Assembly: GCF_016937615.1 (NCBI RefSeq) | Contig: NZ_JAFHKI010000024.1 | Span: forward strand, 33,281 to 97,280 | DNA: 64,000 bases | Source: Pseudomonas lactucae | GTDB lineage: Bacteria > Pseudomonadota > Gammaproteobacteria > Pseudomonadales > Pseudomonadaceae | Reading direction: 5' to 3' | Shown here: positions 46,637 through 55,784 of the stretch, piece after piece | Numbering within the stretch: position 1 is the stretch's first letter | Layout: every line of letters starts with the position of its first letter | Made by a program: the position numbers and the translations under genes | The notes under the pieces: generated by a model | The model's database searches: none | What the model saw: only the letters and a program-made list of their open reading frames with translations | Told to the model about the DNA's origin: nothing

Positions 46637-48004
46637 ATGTATGACAATCTATCTTATTGGTTTAGCTCAACCGAACCCTACGTACCTAATGAGGCCTTGA
46701 GCACGAGTGTAACGGTCGATATTTGTATAATAGGCGGCGGAGTAACGGGGCTGTCCACTGCTTATCACCTGCGTAAAACTGATCCACACGTCTCGGTAGC
46801 ATTATTGGAAGGACAAATCATCGGCTACGGTGCCAGCGGCCGGAACGCCGGCCAATTGATTGTAGCCGCTGGAGATAATAATTTCCGGGCACAATTGAAA
46901 CGCTATGGCGCGGATAAGCTCCGCGAGCTCCACACCTATGTGCATGAGGGTATCGATGTCATCCAAACAATGGCCCACGAGCATAATATTGATTGCGACC
47001 TAAGTCTAACCGGCTATTTATTAATGGGGCTCAAGTCCGAGGGCAATGGAAAACTGAACAGTTACATGAAGTTCAGCCAGAGTATTTTCCAAGACCAATT
47101 CCTTGAATCGATTCCTGAGTGTGATATTGCTAATGAGTTTGCCAGTGCACACTTTGGATCAGCGATATTTGACCGGCGTGGAGGGCAATTTAATCCGCTA
47201 AAATTTATTCGAGGTTTAAAACAGGTCGTCATGACACAGGGCACGAATATTTTCGAACAGAGCCCGGTAGCAAGTATTGAGCGCAACGCCTCGCACATCA
47301 CCTTGCGTACGGGCCGCGGCGTCGTACGCTGCAATAAACTGGTGATTGCGACCAACGCCTACTCGCACCTTTTGCATGGACTTAAAGATGTTGCATTTGA
47401 ACGTAACCAAACGCCCATCATGGTATATGCAAACGTGACGGCACCGCTATCTGCAAGTCAGTGGCAGCAATTGGGATGGGCTAGGCGATGTGGCGTTAAT
47501 GTATTGTCGGATCTGTTTTATTCGTTCGCTCCCACTGCGGATGGGCGTCTTCTATACGTAGGTGGTTACTACACTCATGCGCCCTCCGGCAATGAAATGT
47601 CACCGGAGCTCAGTAACGGCTTTATGAACTGCGGACCGAAACAGCTGGCTACATTTTTCCCTAAACTTGCTGGCGTACCCAATGCACAAAGCTGGGGAGG
47701 ACCTATCTCGGTTACTAGGGATTACATCCCTCACGTAGGCGTACTTTCTGACCCGCGGATATCTTACGCCAACGGCTGCTGGGGGCACGGAATGCCTTTA
47801 GGCGCCCGCAATGGACAGACACTATCAGACTTGGCATTGGATCTACAAAGCACGGATACGCGGACCTGGTTCGTCCAACGCGACAAATCCGATTGGCCTC
47901 CACGCGCGATAACACCATTAATAGTGCAAAGCGTATCTTCGGTTATGCGGTACGGCGTACGAAAAAAAGCTTCCAAGCTGGGTATGCGGTTCGATCCCGA
48001 ATAA
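46637..48004 (+). CDS. DAO-family FAD-dependent oxidoreductase (PuuB-like)
   Basis: A 455-residue flavoprotein of the gamma-glutamylputrescine oxidase-like group: GGGVTGLSTAYHL (FAD motif, residues 33-45), GYGASGRNAGQLIVAAG, and the C-terminal NGCWGHGMPLGARNG loop. It oxidises an amine or N-alkyl amino acid. It is similar in type, but not close in sequence, to the oxidase at 6075-7379. Convergent with the GPH transporter, with a hairpin between them. Confidence 0.87.
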   Translation: MYDNLSYWFSSTEPYVPNEALSTSVTVDICIIGGGVTGLSTAYHLRKTDPHVSVALLEGQIIGYGASGRNAGQLIVAAGDNNFRAQLKRYGADKLRELHTYVHEGIDVIQTMAHEHNIDCDLSLTGYLLMGLKSEGNGKLNSYMKFSQSIFQDQFLESIPECDIANEFASAHFGSAIFDRRGGQFNPLKFIRGLKQVVMTQGTNIFEQSPVASIERNASHITLRTGRGVVRCNKLVIATNAYSHLLHGLKDVAFERNQTPIMVYANVTAPLSASQWQQLGWARRCGVNVLSDLFYSFAPTADGRLLYVGGYYTHAPSGNEMSPELSNGFMNCGPKQLATFFPKLAGVPNAQSWGGPISVTRDYIPHVGVLSDPRISYANGCWGHGMPLGARNGQTLSDLALDLQSTDTRTWFVQRDKSDWPPRAITPLIVQSVSSVMRYGVRKKASKLGMRFDPE

Positions 48005-48044
48005 CTCTAGCGATCATAAATGCTACGCACTTAATAGTATTGTG

Positions 48045-48065
48045 GCCCACCCGGATAAGGTGGGC
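48045..48065. terminator. Hairpin between convergent DAO and GPH genes
   Basis: GCCCACC (48045-48051) and GGTGGGC (48059-48065) with a 7-base loop, in the 76-base convergent gap; probably a shared bidirectional terminator. Confidence 0.55.
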
Positions 48066-48080
48066 GCACATGCATCAAAC

Positions 48081-49484
48081 TCAAGGCCGGGAAGCTGAAC
48101 AACCTGCGATATCGGAGATAAATTTTTCTACCCCAGGCTCACTCTCCACAGCGCTCGCTGCAACTCGCTGGTCAAATCTCCGGTAAAACGACAACATAAT
48201 CAGCGACAGCGCATTCAAGCCCGCAGGAATCACCGAAGCGGCCAATGTAATGGCCATCACTGCCGAGCCCGGTTGTTGAGTGATACCTTCCTGGGTCTCG
48301 ATCAACCCTCCGGACGCTAGTAACCCCCCAGTGACCAGCGCGCCCAGGGTTAAACCCAGACGCTCCATAGCGATGAATACACCACTCAAAAGTGCTTCCG
48401 GGGGTTGCTTGTCAGCCCTAATATCGCCCTGCCTAATACAGTCGGTCAGCATCGAGTAGGAAAAGACCTGATTGCCGCCCTCGCTCATCCCCGCAAGTAC
48501 CACCACAGTTAATACGATAGCCACCGGTGTCGAAGCATCGAGGAAGAGATACCCGCATCCGGCAATGGTGGACATGAAGAGTGCAATAGAGAACGCGCCA
48601 TATTTGCTCATCCGCTTGCCCAAATAAAGAAACAACGGTATGGCAAGAACCGACGAACCAAACGAAAGAAAGAACACCAGCGAAAGAAACTCTACGCCCT
48701 GATTCAACACATACGTCACATAGTAAGCTAGGGCAGCCGTCACTACGCCCGCACCAAGCATGTGAAGCAGCCAGACAGCGCACAATATCAGAAACGGACG
48801 GTTATGAGTCAGCGCCAACCATAGTTGAGAGGTGCTAATTTTCTCCGTCGCGACCTTGCGAACAGGCTCTTTCGACGCAAAGAAGGTGGTCAAAATACTC
48901 AGGGACATGATAGCTCCCATGACGGCTCCCATAGCCAAATAACCTGCTTTCCCGCCACCGCACTGCTCTACAACCAAAGGGGCCCCAGCGCCAGCCAATA
49001 GGCAACCCAGCATCGAATACATGCTTCTATAAGAGGTCAGCGCAGTGCCCTCTTGGTAGGTCGCGGCGATCTCGGAATTTAGAGCGCAATAAGGCACTAG
49101 AAAGGAAGCAAAGCAAAACGAACACAGACTGAACATTAGAGCCACGAAAATAGCCGATACCAGAGACGAGCTCGCGGGGGCAGCCCAGATCAGAAAGAAC
49201 GTGGGCAATAGGGCCAAGCCAGCAAACAAGATATATGGGCGTCGGCGTCCCAGACGCGTAAAAGTGCGATCTGACAGGCCTCCGACCAACGGGCTAGCGA
49301 GGAGGTCAACCAATTTGGGCAGGACCGTAGCGGCGGTAGCAATGCCCACGGAAATGCCCAGGATATTGGTCATGTAAAACATTAGAAGAATGCCTGGCGC
49401 GACGGCATAGATGCCGCTGGATAAATCACCGAGGGTGTACAAAGCATAATTGACGGGACGTGACGGCTTAGCTTTTTGTTTCAT
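48081..49484 (-). CDS. GPH-family MFS symporter
   Basis: A 467-residue transporter of the glycoside-pentoside-hexuronide:cation symporter group (MelB-like). N-terminal NYALYTLGDLSSGIYAVAPGILLMFYMTNILG (first helices; quoted in part: YALYTLGDLSSG) and LPKLVDLLASPLVGGLSDR, GRRRPYILFAG. It imports glycosides, sugar acids or related compounds with a cation. Likely supplier of substrate to the adjacent DAO/aldolase/GMC set. ATG with GGAG upstream. Confidence 0.88.
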   Translation of the reverse strand: MKQKAKPSRPVNYALYTLGDLSSGIYAVAPGILLMFYMTNILGISVGIATAATVLPKLVDLLASPLVGGLSDRTFTRLGRRRPYILFAGLALLPTFFLIWAAPASSSLVSAIFVALMFSLCSFCFASFLVPYCALNSEIAATYQEGTALTSYRSMYSMLGCLLAGAGAPLVVEQCGGGKAGYLAMGAVMGAIMSLSILTTFFASKEPVRKVATEKISTSQLWLALTHNRPFLILCAVWLLHMLGAGVVTAALAYYVTYVLNQGVEFLSLVFFLSFGSSVLAIPLFLYLGKRMSKYGAFSIALFMSTIAGCGYLFLDASTPVAIVLTVVVLAGMSEGGNQVFSYSMLTDCIRQGDIRADKQPPEALLSGVFIAMERLGLTLGALVTGGLLASGGLIETQEGITQQPGSAVMAITLAASVIPAGLNALSLIMLSFYRRFDQRVAASAVESEPGVEKFISDIAGCSASRP

Positions 49485-49677
49485 CTTATTAACGCTCCGC
49501 AGAAATAACCACTGAACGACGCGGCTCGACGGAAGTATCGCCCAAATACAAATCTAGACGCTGCGCCATCGAATTTATCGATTACGTGCCCCGCAATCGA
49601 TGAACACCGCGTCGTCCTGACGAATGTAGCGTTCCTGACAAGTCGCTGCCGTTTGGCCGGTCAGCATCGGTAACCAG

Positions 49678-50544
49678 TTAACGCGATGAAGCGAGCTCCA
49701 ATAACGTCTTAATAGCTGCCAGGGCCTCCGGTTCATCCATTAGAGGTGGATGACCACGTCCTTTGACGGTCGTCAATGTGGCGTTGGGATGCTCAACCAG
49801 CATCCGCTCAGCACAGTCGGCGGTAAAGTACTCGGACAGTTCTCCTCTCAGTATTGCTGTCGGCACGTCGCGCGTAGCCCGGTATTGCGGCCAGTTGTCC
49901 GGGCGTTCGGCCTTGAGACGCGGGACATCGGCGAGAGAAAGCGGATCCACGTCGCGTGCGAATTTGCCGGGTTCGATTTCACGGTAAGCACGCAGAGTCA
50001 AATCCTCCCATCGTGCGTGTGTAAGTCCTGGGTAGCTGTCGCCAAAGTGCATCTTCATACGGCTGACCGCTTCGTCGAACGGATAGGCGTGGGTGTCGAA
50101 ATTGCCGGACATCTTGTTGCTGGCGCTTTGGTTGATTTCCGTACCCTGGTCGTTCAATACGATGCCCCTGATACGCTCCGGGTTTTCAGTTGCCATGTCC
50201 ATAGCCAGTAGCGCACCCAATGCGATGCCGAGCACCACGACCTTGTCTATTCCCAGGTGATCAAGAAGATCCCAGACATCTTGCTTTATTAGGTCGTAGT
50301 GATAGTCGGCCGCCGAGGTGAACGTCGCAGACAGCCCACGACCACGCAAATCTGGCGCGATCAACCGAATTCCCAAGCCTGAAAAAGTACGGCCCAACTC
50401 CGAGAAGTCCCTAGAGGAGCGCAAGAAACCGTGTAAGCACAGAAGCGGTACCGTGGCTCCCCCTTCAACGGGCCCGAAGTCACGATAAAACAATTGTGCT
50501 CCGGTAGACGACAAGAAACGACCTTCCTCATAACGCTCAGACAT
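49678..50544 (-). CDS. Alpha/beta hydrolase-fold protein with Ala at the nucleophile position
   Basis: A 288-residue alpha/beta-hydrolase protein: oxyanion region LLCLHGFLRSSRDF, central LIAPDLRGRG, and a C-terminal His in KGRGHPPLMDEPEA. The nucleophile elbow, normally GxSxG, reads VLGIALGALLAM: the serine is alanine (codon GCA). Without a nucleophile, ordinary ester hydrolysis is not expected; related cofactor-free oxygenases and lyases exist, or the protein may be inactive. ATG with GGAG upstream. 92 bases separate it from the Ycf48-like gene; same strand as the DUF1329 operon. Confidence 0.8.
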   Translation of the reverse strand: MSERYEEGRFLSSTGAQLFYRDFGPVEGGATVPLLCLHGFLRSSRDFSELGRTFSGLGIRLIAPDLRGRGLSATFTSAADYHYDLIKQDVWDLLDHLGIDKVVVLGIALGALLAMDMATENPERIRGIVLNDQGTEINQSASNKMSGNFDTHAYPFDEAVSRMKMHFGDSYPGLTHARWEDLTLRAYREIEPGKFARDVDPLSLADVPRLKAERPDNWPQYRATRDVPTAILRGELSEYFTADCAERMLVEHPNATLTTVKGRGHPPLMDEPEALAAIKTLLELASSR

Positions 50545-50636
50545 GGTGTAACTCCGGTATTGTCAGTTTATAAAAAGTTGCTTAATTGCAAGAAAGTTGT
50601 AGGGTTTCACAAATCGCGACGCATTTAGGGCATGCG

Positions 50637-51617
50637 TTACTCAGACCCTGGTACAAGCCCATGTCTTGAAAACAAGGCCCATTTATCTCCAGGCGTCGGC
50701 AGAGCGACAGTCAGTGAATCTCCAACATCATTTGGAACCGCGAAGAAGGTTTTCCCACCGTCGCGGCTGCGTCTTTGCAGGCCGTCCAGGCCCACCAGAA
50801 GCACATCAGCGCCATCACTGGCAATCGAAGTTATTGAGCGAGTGGTATCGAGATTTATTCGCGTCCAAGTCTGTCCGGCGTCCTCGCTGCGGAGCAGCGT
50901 CCCACGCTGCCCCCCTACTAGCAGCGTCTGGCTGTCGAGTGAAAGTCCACACCACAGCGAACCCGCGTATCCCGTGTTCAAGTAACGCCATGAATTCCCC
51001 TTGTCAGCTGAATACAACACCCGCCCCTGTTCAGCAGTGGCATAAACACTGCCGCTGTTATCCGCGAACAGACTAGTCAGGTTAAGGTCTGCAAGGTCTT
51101 TCAATTCAGAATTGGCCTCTTGTTCAACCCAAGTCTTTCCAGCGTCTTGAGTCACCAGTACAAGCGACCACAACCCAACTGCGACACCGTGCTGCGCATC
51201 GAAGAAATGCACAGAAAAAAGAGGCCGGTCCTCCTCCGTGATTAGCCGCTGGACTTGCCAGCGCCGCCCACCATCAGTGGTGGCCAGAACAGCTCCCCAG
51301 TGGCCGACCGCCCAACCATGCTCGGCGTCGACAAAACTCACTCCGGTCAAAGTGGAACTCACCGGAACATCATCAGCCTGACGAAAAGAGCGAGCCTGAT
51401 CATCAGAGAGTAATACGACGCCATCCGCGCCCACGGCGACGACACGCGACCCCGCCCATGCAGCGGCCAGGATGGGTGAGCGCAGTGCCTGGACTGAATG
51501 CGCGGCGGGCGACGGTTGAAGCGGCCCCACAGATTCATCCGCGACCGCGCATGCAACCTGTAGCCCAATCCCCACAGCCGTGAGCCCGCATAGCGAATAC
51601 CTCAATAATGCTTTCAT
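50637..51617 (-). CDS. Ycf48/BNR-repeat beta-propeller protein, exported
   Basis: A 326-residue protein with a signal peptide (LLRYSLCGLTAVGIGLQVACAVA) and repeated Ycf48/BNR beta-propeller blades: 'SDDQARSF', 'TTDGGRRWQVQRL', 'TQDAGKTWVEQ', 'SADKGNSWRYL', 'SEDAGQTWTRI', 'SRDGGKTF'. Such proteins are probably periplasmic assembly or binding factors. The ATG at 51617 (GGAG 11 bases upstream) overlaps the RND gene end by a few bases, so they are likely co-transcribed. The open frame extends to 51707 but without a signal peptide in that part. Confidence 0.85.
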   Translation of the reverse strand: MKALLRYSLCGLTAVGIGLQVACAVADESVGPLQPSPAAHSVQALRSPILAAAWAGSRVVAVGADGVVLLSDDQARSFRQADDVPVSSTLTGVSFVDAEHGWAVGHWGAVLATTDGGRRWQVQRLITEEDRPLFSVHFFDAQHGVAVGLWSLVLVTQDAGKTWVEQEANSELKDLADLNLTSLFADNSGSVYATAEQGRVLYSADKGNSWRYLNTGYAGSLWCGLSLDSQTLLVGGQRGTLLRSEDAGQTWTRINLDTTRSITSIASDGADVLLVGLDGLQRRSRDGGKTFFAVPNDVGDSLTVALPTPGDKWALFSRHGLVPGSE

Positions 51618-51636
51618 GAATGCTGCTACTCCGGAT

Positions 51637-54036
51637 TCAATGCGAGAGAAGACCAGGTGCACGGACGGGACGTTTCCGTGGAAACCATCGTTCCAGCCAC
51701 ACCGCAAACGCAGGAAGTACAGTCATGGCCATAATCATATTCACGAGAAACATGAAGGCGAGCAGTTTCCCCATATCGGCTTGAAACTTGAGTTCTGAAA
51801 ACGACCAAGTCGCCACGCCGATCGCCAGGGTGATCGCAGTAAAGATCGTGGCCGTTCCTACTTCCAGAATTGAATACTCCAAGGCTTTGACAATAGGAAT
51901 ACCGTTAGCCATATGAAGCTGCAGTCGGTTGTAAATGTAGAAGGCGTAGTCCACACCTATGCCTACTGCGAGCACCATGACCGGAAGCGTCGCCACCGTG
52001 AGTCCGATCTGCAGCTCTTTCATAAACCAATAACCAACAAAGGTTCCGATGGTTAAGGGCAAGCAACACGCCAGCACTGCGCGCAAGTCTCGATAGGTCA
52101 AAAACACCAGCAGAATTATCGTCGTGTAGACATAGAGCATCATCGGAAATTCGCTATGCTCAATCTCCTCATTCACCGCAGCCAACACACCGGCATTTCC
52201 CGAAGCTAAGCGAATAGTCACGCCCGGTAACTTCTCGTTCGTACGAAAAGCTTTTACCGCTTCAATCACGCGATTGATCGTGGTTGCCTTGTGATCAGCC
52301 AGATAGATATGCACGGCCGTCATGCTGCAATCTTTGCGCATGATGCCTGGTAGTCTGCCGATCTCAACACCCAAAGCGGCGTAGTTGGCCGGGTCAATCG
52401 GGACTACGGACATCTTCGGGTTTCCCTCGTTGTAGCCTTCGTTGTACTGACGTAGAAGAGATGCGAACGAGAGAATCGACATAACCCCTTCAACCGGCTG
52501 AATGGCGGAGTCGAAGCGATCCTGATAAACCCCTATCTGCGGCTTTTCACAGGATCCGGGCGGAGCTTCAAACACCACAGTCAACCAGTCGAGCCCAAGA
52601 TCATATTTGGAAGCAATCGACACCGCGTCTTTATTGAACCTGGCGTCCGGGCGCAGCTCGGGAGCCCCTGCCTGAAGCGTTCCCACCACGCGATCCCGAC
52701 TCTGCCAAATGGCAGTGATCGAGATGATCATAGCCACAGCGAGTACTACCGCAGCGTTACGCGGCTCAGCGACCCGCGCTAAAGAACTTAGCCAACGCGC
52801 TCGATGTGCGGCCTTCAGCTCCACGCTCTCAGCATAGCCTTGCCCCACTCGTAGCAAGGATGCCGCCAGAGGGAGCATGATCAAGTTAGTGACTATTTTA
52901 AACGCCACCCCCAGAGCAGCTGTGATGGCTAGCTCCCTGACCATGGGAATTGGCATAAGGATGAGCGTTACAAACGAAACAAATGCGGTCACTAATGCCA
53001 ACGATCCCGGAATGAACAAACCGCTGAAACTGGATCGCGCGGCGGCCTCCATACTTTTGCCGCGAGCCAATTCACGCACGATAAAATTCAACTGCTGCAC
53101 ACCGTGCGAAACCCCGATGGCAAACACGAGAAAAGGCACCAGCACACCCAACGGATCCAGACCGAAACCCAACAAATGCAACGCGCCGAATTGCCAGACC
53201 AGCGATACCAGCGAGCAGACCAATGGCAACAGCGTGAGCTTGAGTGACCTGCAGTACCAGTACACCGCCAGGCCAGTCAGGATCAACGCAATCACACAGA
53301 AATGCAGAACGGAAGCAGCGCCCTCGGAAATATCTCCAATTTGCTTGGCGAATCCGATTATCTGAATTTCATAGTCATCGTCTTCGAACTTAGAGCGGAT
53401 GTTCGTCTCAATCCCACGATCGAACGCCACATAGTCAATGTGCTGACCCTGGGCATTGATTTCATCCAAGTCGGCAGTGATCATCGCACTGGATTGATCC
53501 CTCGCAACCAGACTGCCAACAAAACCACCCTGCATGACCGACTGTGAGATTGCGCCTATGCTGTCAGTAGTCAAATTCTCCGGGGTTATGGTGCCGGGGA
53601 TGATCGGCTCAGCCCTGAAACCGTCCTCTGTAATCTCTGTCACAAAGGTATTTGGCGTCCACAACGATTGCACAGAACCACTTGCGACATTGGGCAAGAA
53701 CGTTAGGGCTTGGGTTACGTCGTACAACTTTCTCAAGCCCTGCGGTGTCCAAATCGTCCCATGTCTGGCCTTGACGACGACGGTCAGGCGATTGGCCCCT
53801 AAAAGATCACTGCGGTATTTTTTGAACGTCTCAACATACTCGTGCCCTAATGGAAGTTGCTTTTCAAAACCTGCATCCATCCTCAGCTGGACGGCGAAGT
53901 AGGCCATCACCACCGTGAACAGAATCAACAGCCCAAGCACTACGCGCCGATAACCGAACAAACCATTCTCTAGCAGCTTCAACATCCGAACCAACACGCC
54001 CGAGCGTGTCGATTCGATTTCAGACGGGACTTTCAT
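51637..54036 (-). CDS. MMPL/RND-superfamily transporter
   Basis: A 799-residue RND protein with two repeats of a large periplasmic loop plus six helices. The helix-4 style motif FAIGVSHGVQQLNF in the first half and AVGIGVDYAFYIYNRLQLHMANG in the second are recognisable. Proteins of this group (HpnN/MMPL-like) move lipids, hopanoids, fatty-acid derivatives or other hydrophobic compounds. It lies directly after DUF1302 (8-base gap) and before the Ycf48-like gene, the conserved order DUF1329-DUF1302-MMPL-Ycf48. Confidence 0.88.
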   Translation of the reverse strand: MKVPSEIESTRSGVLVRMLKLLENGLFGYRRVVLGLLILFTVVMAYFAVQLRMDAGFEKQLPLGHEYVETFKKYRSDLLGANRLTVVVKARHGTIWTPQGLRKLYDVTQALTFLPNVASGSVQSLWTPNTFVTEITEDGFRAEPIIPGTITPENLTTDSIGAISQSVMQGGFVGSLVARDQSSAMITADLDEINAQGQHIDYVAFDRGIETNIRSKFEDDDYEIQIIGFAKQIGDISEGAASVLHFCVIALILTGLAVYWYCRSLKLTLLPLVCSLVSLVWQFGALHLLGFGLDPLGVLVPFLVFAIGVSHGVQQLNFIVRELARGKSMEAAARSSFSGLFIPGSLALVTAFVSFVTLILMPIPMVRELAITAALGVAFKIVTNLIMLPLAASLLRVGQGYAESVELKAAHRARWLSSLARVAEPRNAAVVLAVAMIISITAIWQSRDRVVGTLQAGAPELRPDARFNKDAVSIASKYDLGLDWLTVVFEAPPGSCEKPQIGVYQDRFDSAIQPVEGVMSILSFASLLRQYNEGYNEGNPKMSVVPIDPANYAALGVEIGRLPGIMRKDCSMTAVHIYLADHKATTINRVIEAVKAFRTNEKLPGVTIRLASGNAGVLAAVNEEIEHSEFPMMLYVYTTIILLVFLTYRDLRAVLACCLPLTIGTFVGYWFMKELQIGLTVATLPVMVLAVGIGVDYAFYIYNRLQLHMANGIPIVKALEYSILEVGTATIFTAITLAIGVATWSFSELKFQADMGKLLAFMFLVNMIMAMTVLPAFAVWLERWFPRKRPVRAPGLLSH

Positions 54037-54044
54037 GGGCGGCC

Positions 54045-55757
54045 TCAGAAGTTACGAGATACGTTCAGACCGACAAAGTCGCGGTCACGCAACGGATTCG
54101 TCAAAGCATCGGAAGGTCCGAAGAACGAGGTGTAATTCACCCCGACTTGCCAATTCGCCGGGTTTTGTACGAAGTTCACATACATATTGACCGAGGTCAC
54201 ACCAGCCATGAACTGCTCATTGATATTGGGCGTGTAACCGAACATTCCTCGGCGCACGTACATGCCGGGAATGACCTGCCATCCGCTGATTAGCGAGCCG
54301 TCATAGACCCAGTTGAAATCGACGTCGATCCCCCCTGAGTACTTCGTACCTTTGGCATCACCAGGACTATTGAGAGCTCCCGTCTGTATTAGATCATTTT
54401 TCTGATTGCCCCATACCAGACCACCTGACGCGATGGGCGAGCCGCCATAGTTGTCATGCAACCCCGGATAGTTAATGACCACTGTTTCCGTGGTTAATGT
54501 TGCAGAGTCCGCGCCGAGAAAACTCAGTACGCCGCCCGCGTTGGAAGGTTGCAATGCGAAAATTGACGTGAGGTGCCATTGAAACTTCTTCTCATCGACC
54601 CAGCATTGTCCTCCTTGGGCCACACAACCACTGGCGGGATTCAGCGGAACAGCATCCTTGGGACGATATGAAAGCTCTGTGCCGATGGCCCAATCACCCA
54701 CGGGAAAGTTGGCACTGACACCGTACATATGGCGATCTTCCGGGAACCGGTAGACTGTTAATCCATTCGCATCAAGCGTGGTTTGCGGAAGCTTGTCATG
54801 GTAGGTGATTGCATATAATCCAAGATTCAGATCGGTGCCTGCAGGCTTATAGCGCAACGCGACTCCGTACTGACCTCCGTCTCGTGCATCCTTGGTTTCC
54901 ACACCATAGGCACGACTCCCCTTACCCACAACCGACGTCGACCAATAACTGCCAGTTGGCGGCAGATAACTCTCGTTCCATTTGGTTTGGACATAGGCTT
55001 CAACGTTGAACCCACCACCAATACCCGTGGCGAAGCTCACGATAGGTGCTGGCAGCACGTACTCTTTAACCTGAGCCCCGGGTTGCGACGCGCGGTTAAC
55101 GTCGATAGCGTTGATGGCGTTTATACCGCCAACTTCGTAGATGTTTTCACCCCAACTCACAACTTGATTACCCACCCTGACCCTGGCCTGCTGGTCGCCA
55201 ATTTCAAATGTTTTACTCACCCACAAATCAAGCAATTGGGTCCTGAACCGCATATCATCACGGGCACTTGAAGCTAAACCATTATTGATGACCGGCGCAG
55301 TGGCATTAAACGCATCCTGTCCACTGAGGTTACCCGTCGTTTCAGTGGCGGAAAAATCACGCAACCAAGTACCGCGAGCCATAAATGCCAAACCCTGCTC
55401 CGGCATTTTAAGCAGCAACTCATGGCTGCCTTTGAGATAGGTAGTGAATGGATCACCCTTATCGTAATTAATATCACCCTGATCACTCAGGCCACTGACT
55501 TGACCAAGCTTTCCGCCGCCCGATTGCGCACCGGTCGACGAGTTATAAGTCGGTGAAACCAGGGCATTGCTGGCGGACTGGGTACGGATACCCGTGCCCG
55601 CCGATATCGTCGAATCGAAACTTCCCCTAACGGTGTCGCTGTCATTTGAGAATGTAAACGCGTTCGCGCTGTTGCTGGTAACGGTAAACATCGCTGCCAG
55701 TGCGACTCCCAGTGGCATACCGAGATCGCTATCGCGGCGTATCGAAAAATATTTCAT
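54045..55757 (-). CDS. DUF1302-family outer-membrane protein
   Basis: A 570-residue DUF1302 protein. It has a signal peptide (about residues 13-34, ending NSANA), long alternating polar/hydrophobic beta strands and a C-terminal phenylalanine (GLNVSRNF), consistent with an outer-membrane beta-barrel. The family's function is unproven; it is always near DUF1329 and MMPL genes and is thought to handle hydrophobic substrates at the outer membrane. ATG 27 bases after the DUF1329 stop. Confidence 0.88.
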   Translation of the reverse strand: MKYFSIRRDSDLGMPLGVALAAMFTVTSNSANAFTFSNDSDTVRGSFDSTISAGTGIRTQSASNALVSPTYNSSTGAQSGGGKLGQVSGLSDQGDINYDKGDPFTTYLKGSHELLLKMPEQGLAFMARGTWLRDFSATETTGNLSGQDAFNATAPVINNGLASSARDDMRFRTQLLDLWVSKTFEIGDQQARVRVGNQVVSWGENIYEVGGINAINAIDVNRASQPGAQVKEYVLPAPIVSFATGIGGGFNVEAYVQTKWNESYLPPTGSYWSTSVVGKGSRAYGVETKDARDGGQYGVALRYKPAGTDLNLGLYAITYHDKLPQTTLDANGLTVYRFPEDRHMYGVSANFPVGDWAIGTELSYRPKDAVPLNPASGCVAQGGQCWVDEKKFQWHLTSIFALQPSNAGGVLSFLGADSATLTTETVVINYPGLHDNYGGSPIASGGLVWGNQKNDLIQTGALNSPGDAKGTKYSGGIDVDFNWVYDGSLISGWQVIPGMYVRRGMFGYTPNINEQFMAGVTSVNMYVNFVQNPANWQVGVNYTSFFGPSDALTNPLRDRDFVGLNVSRNF

Positions 55758-55784
55758 TTTAATTTCCCCACCGTCTTACTCTTA

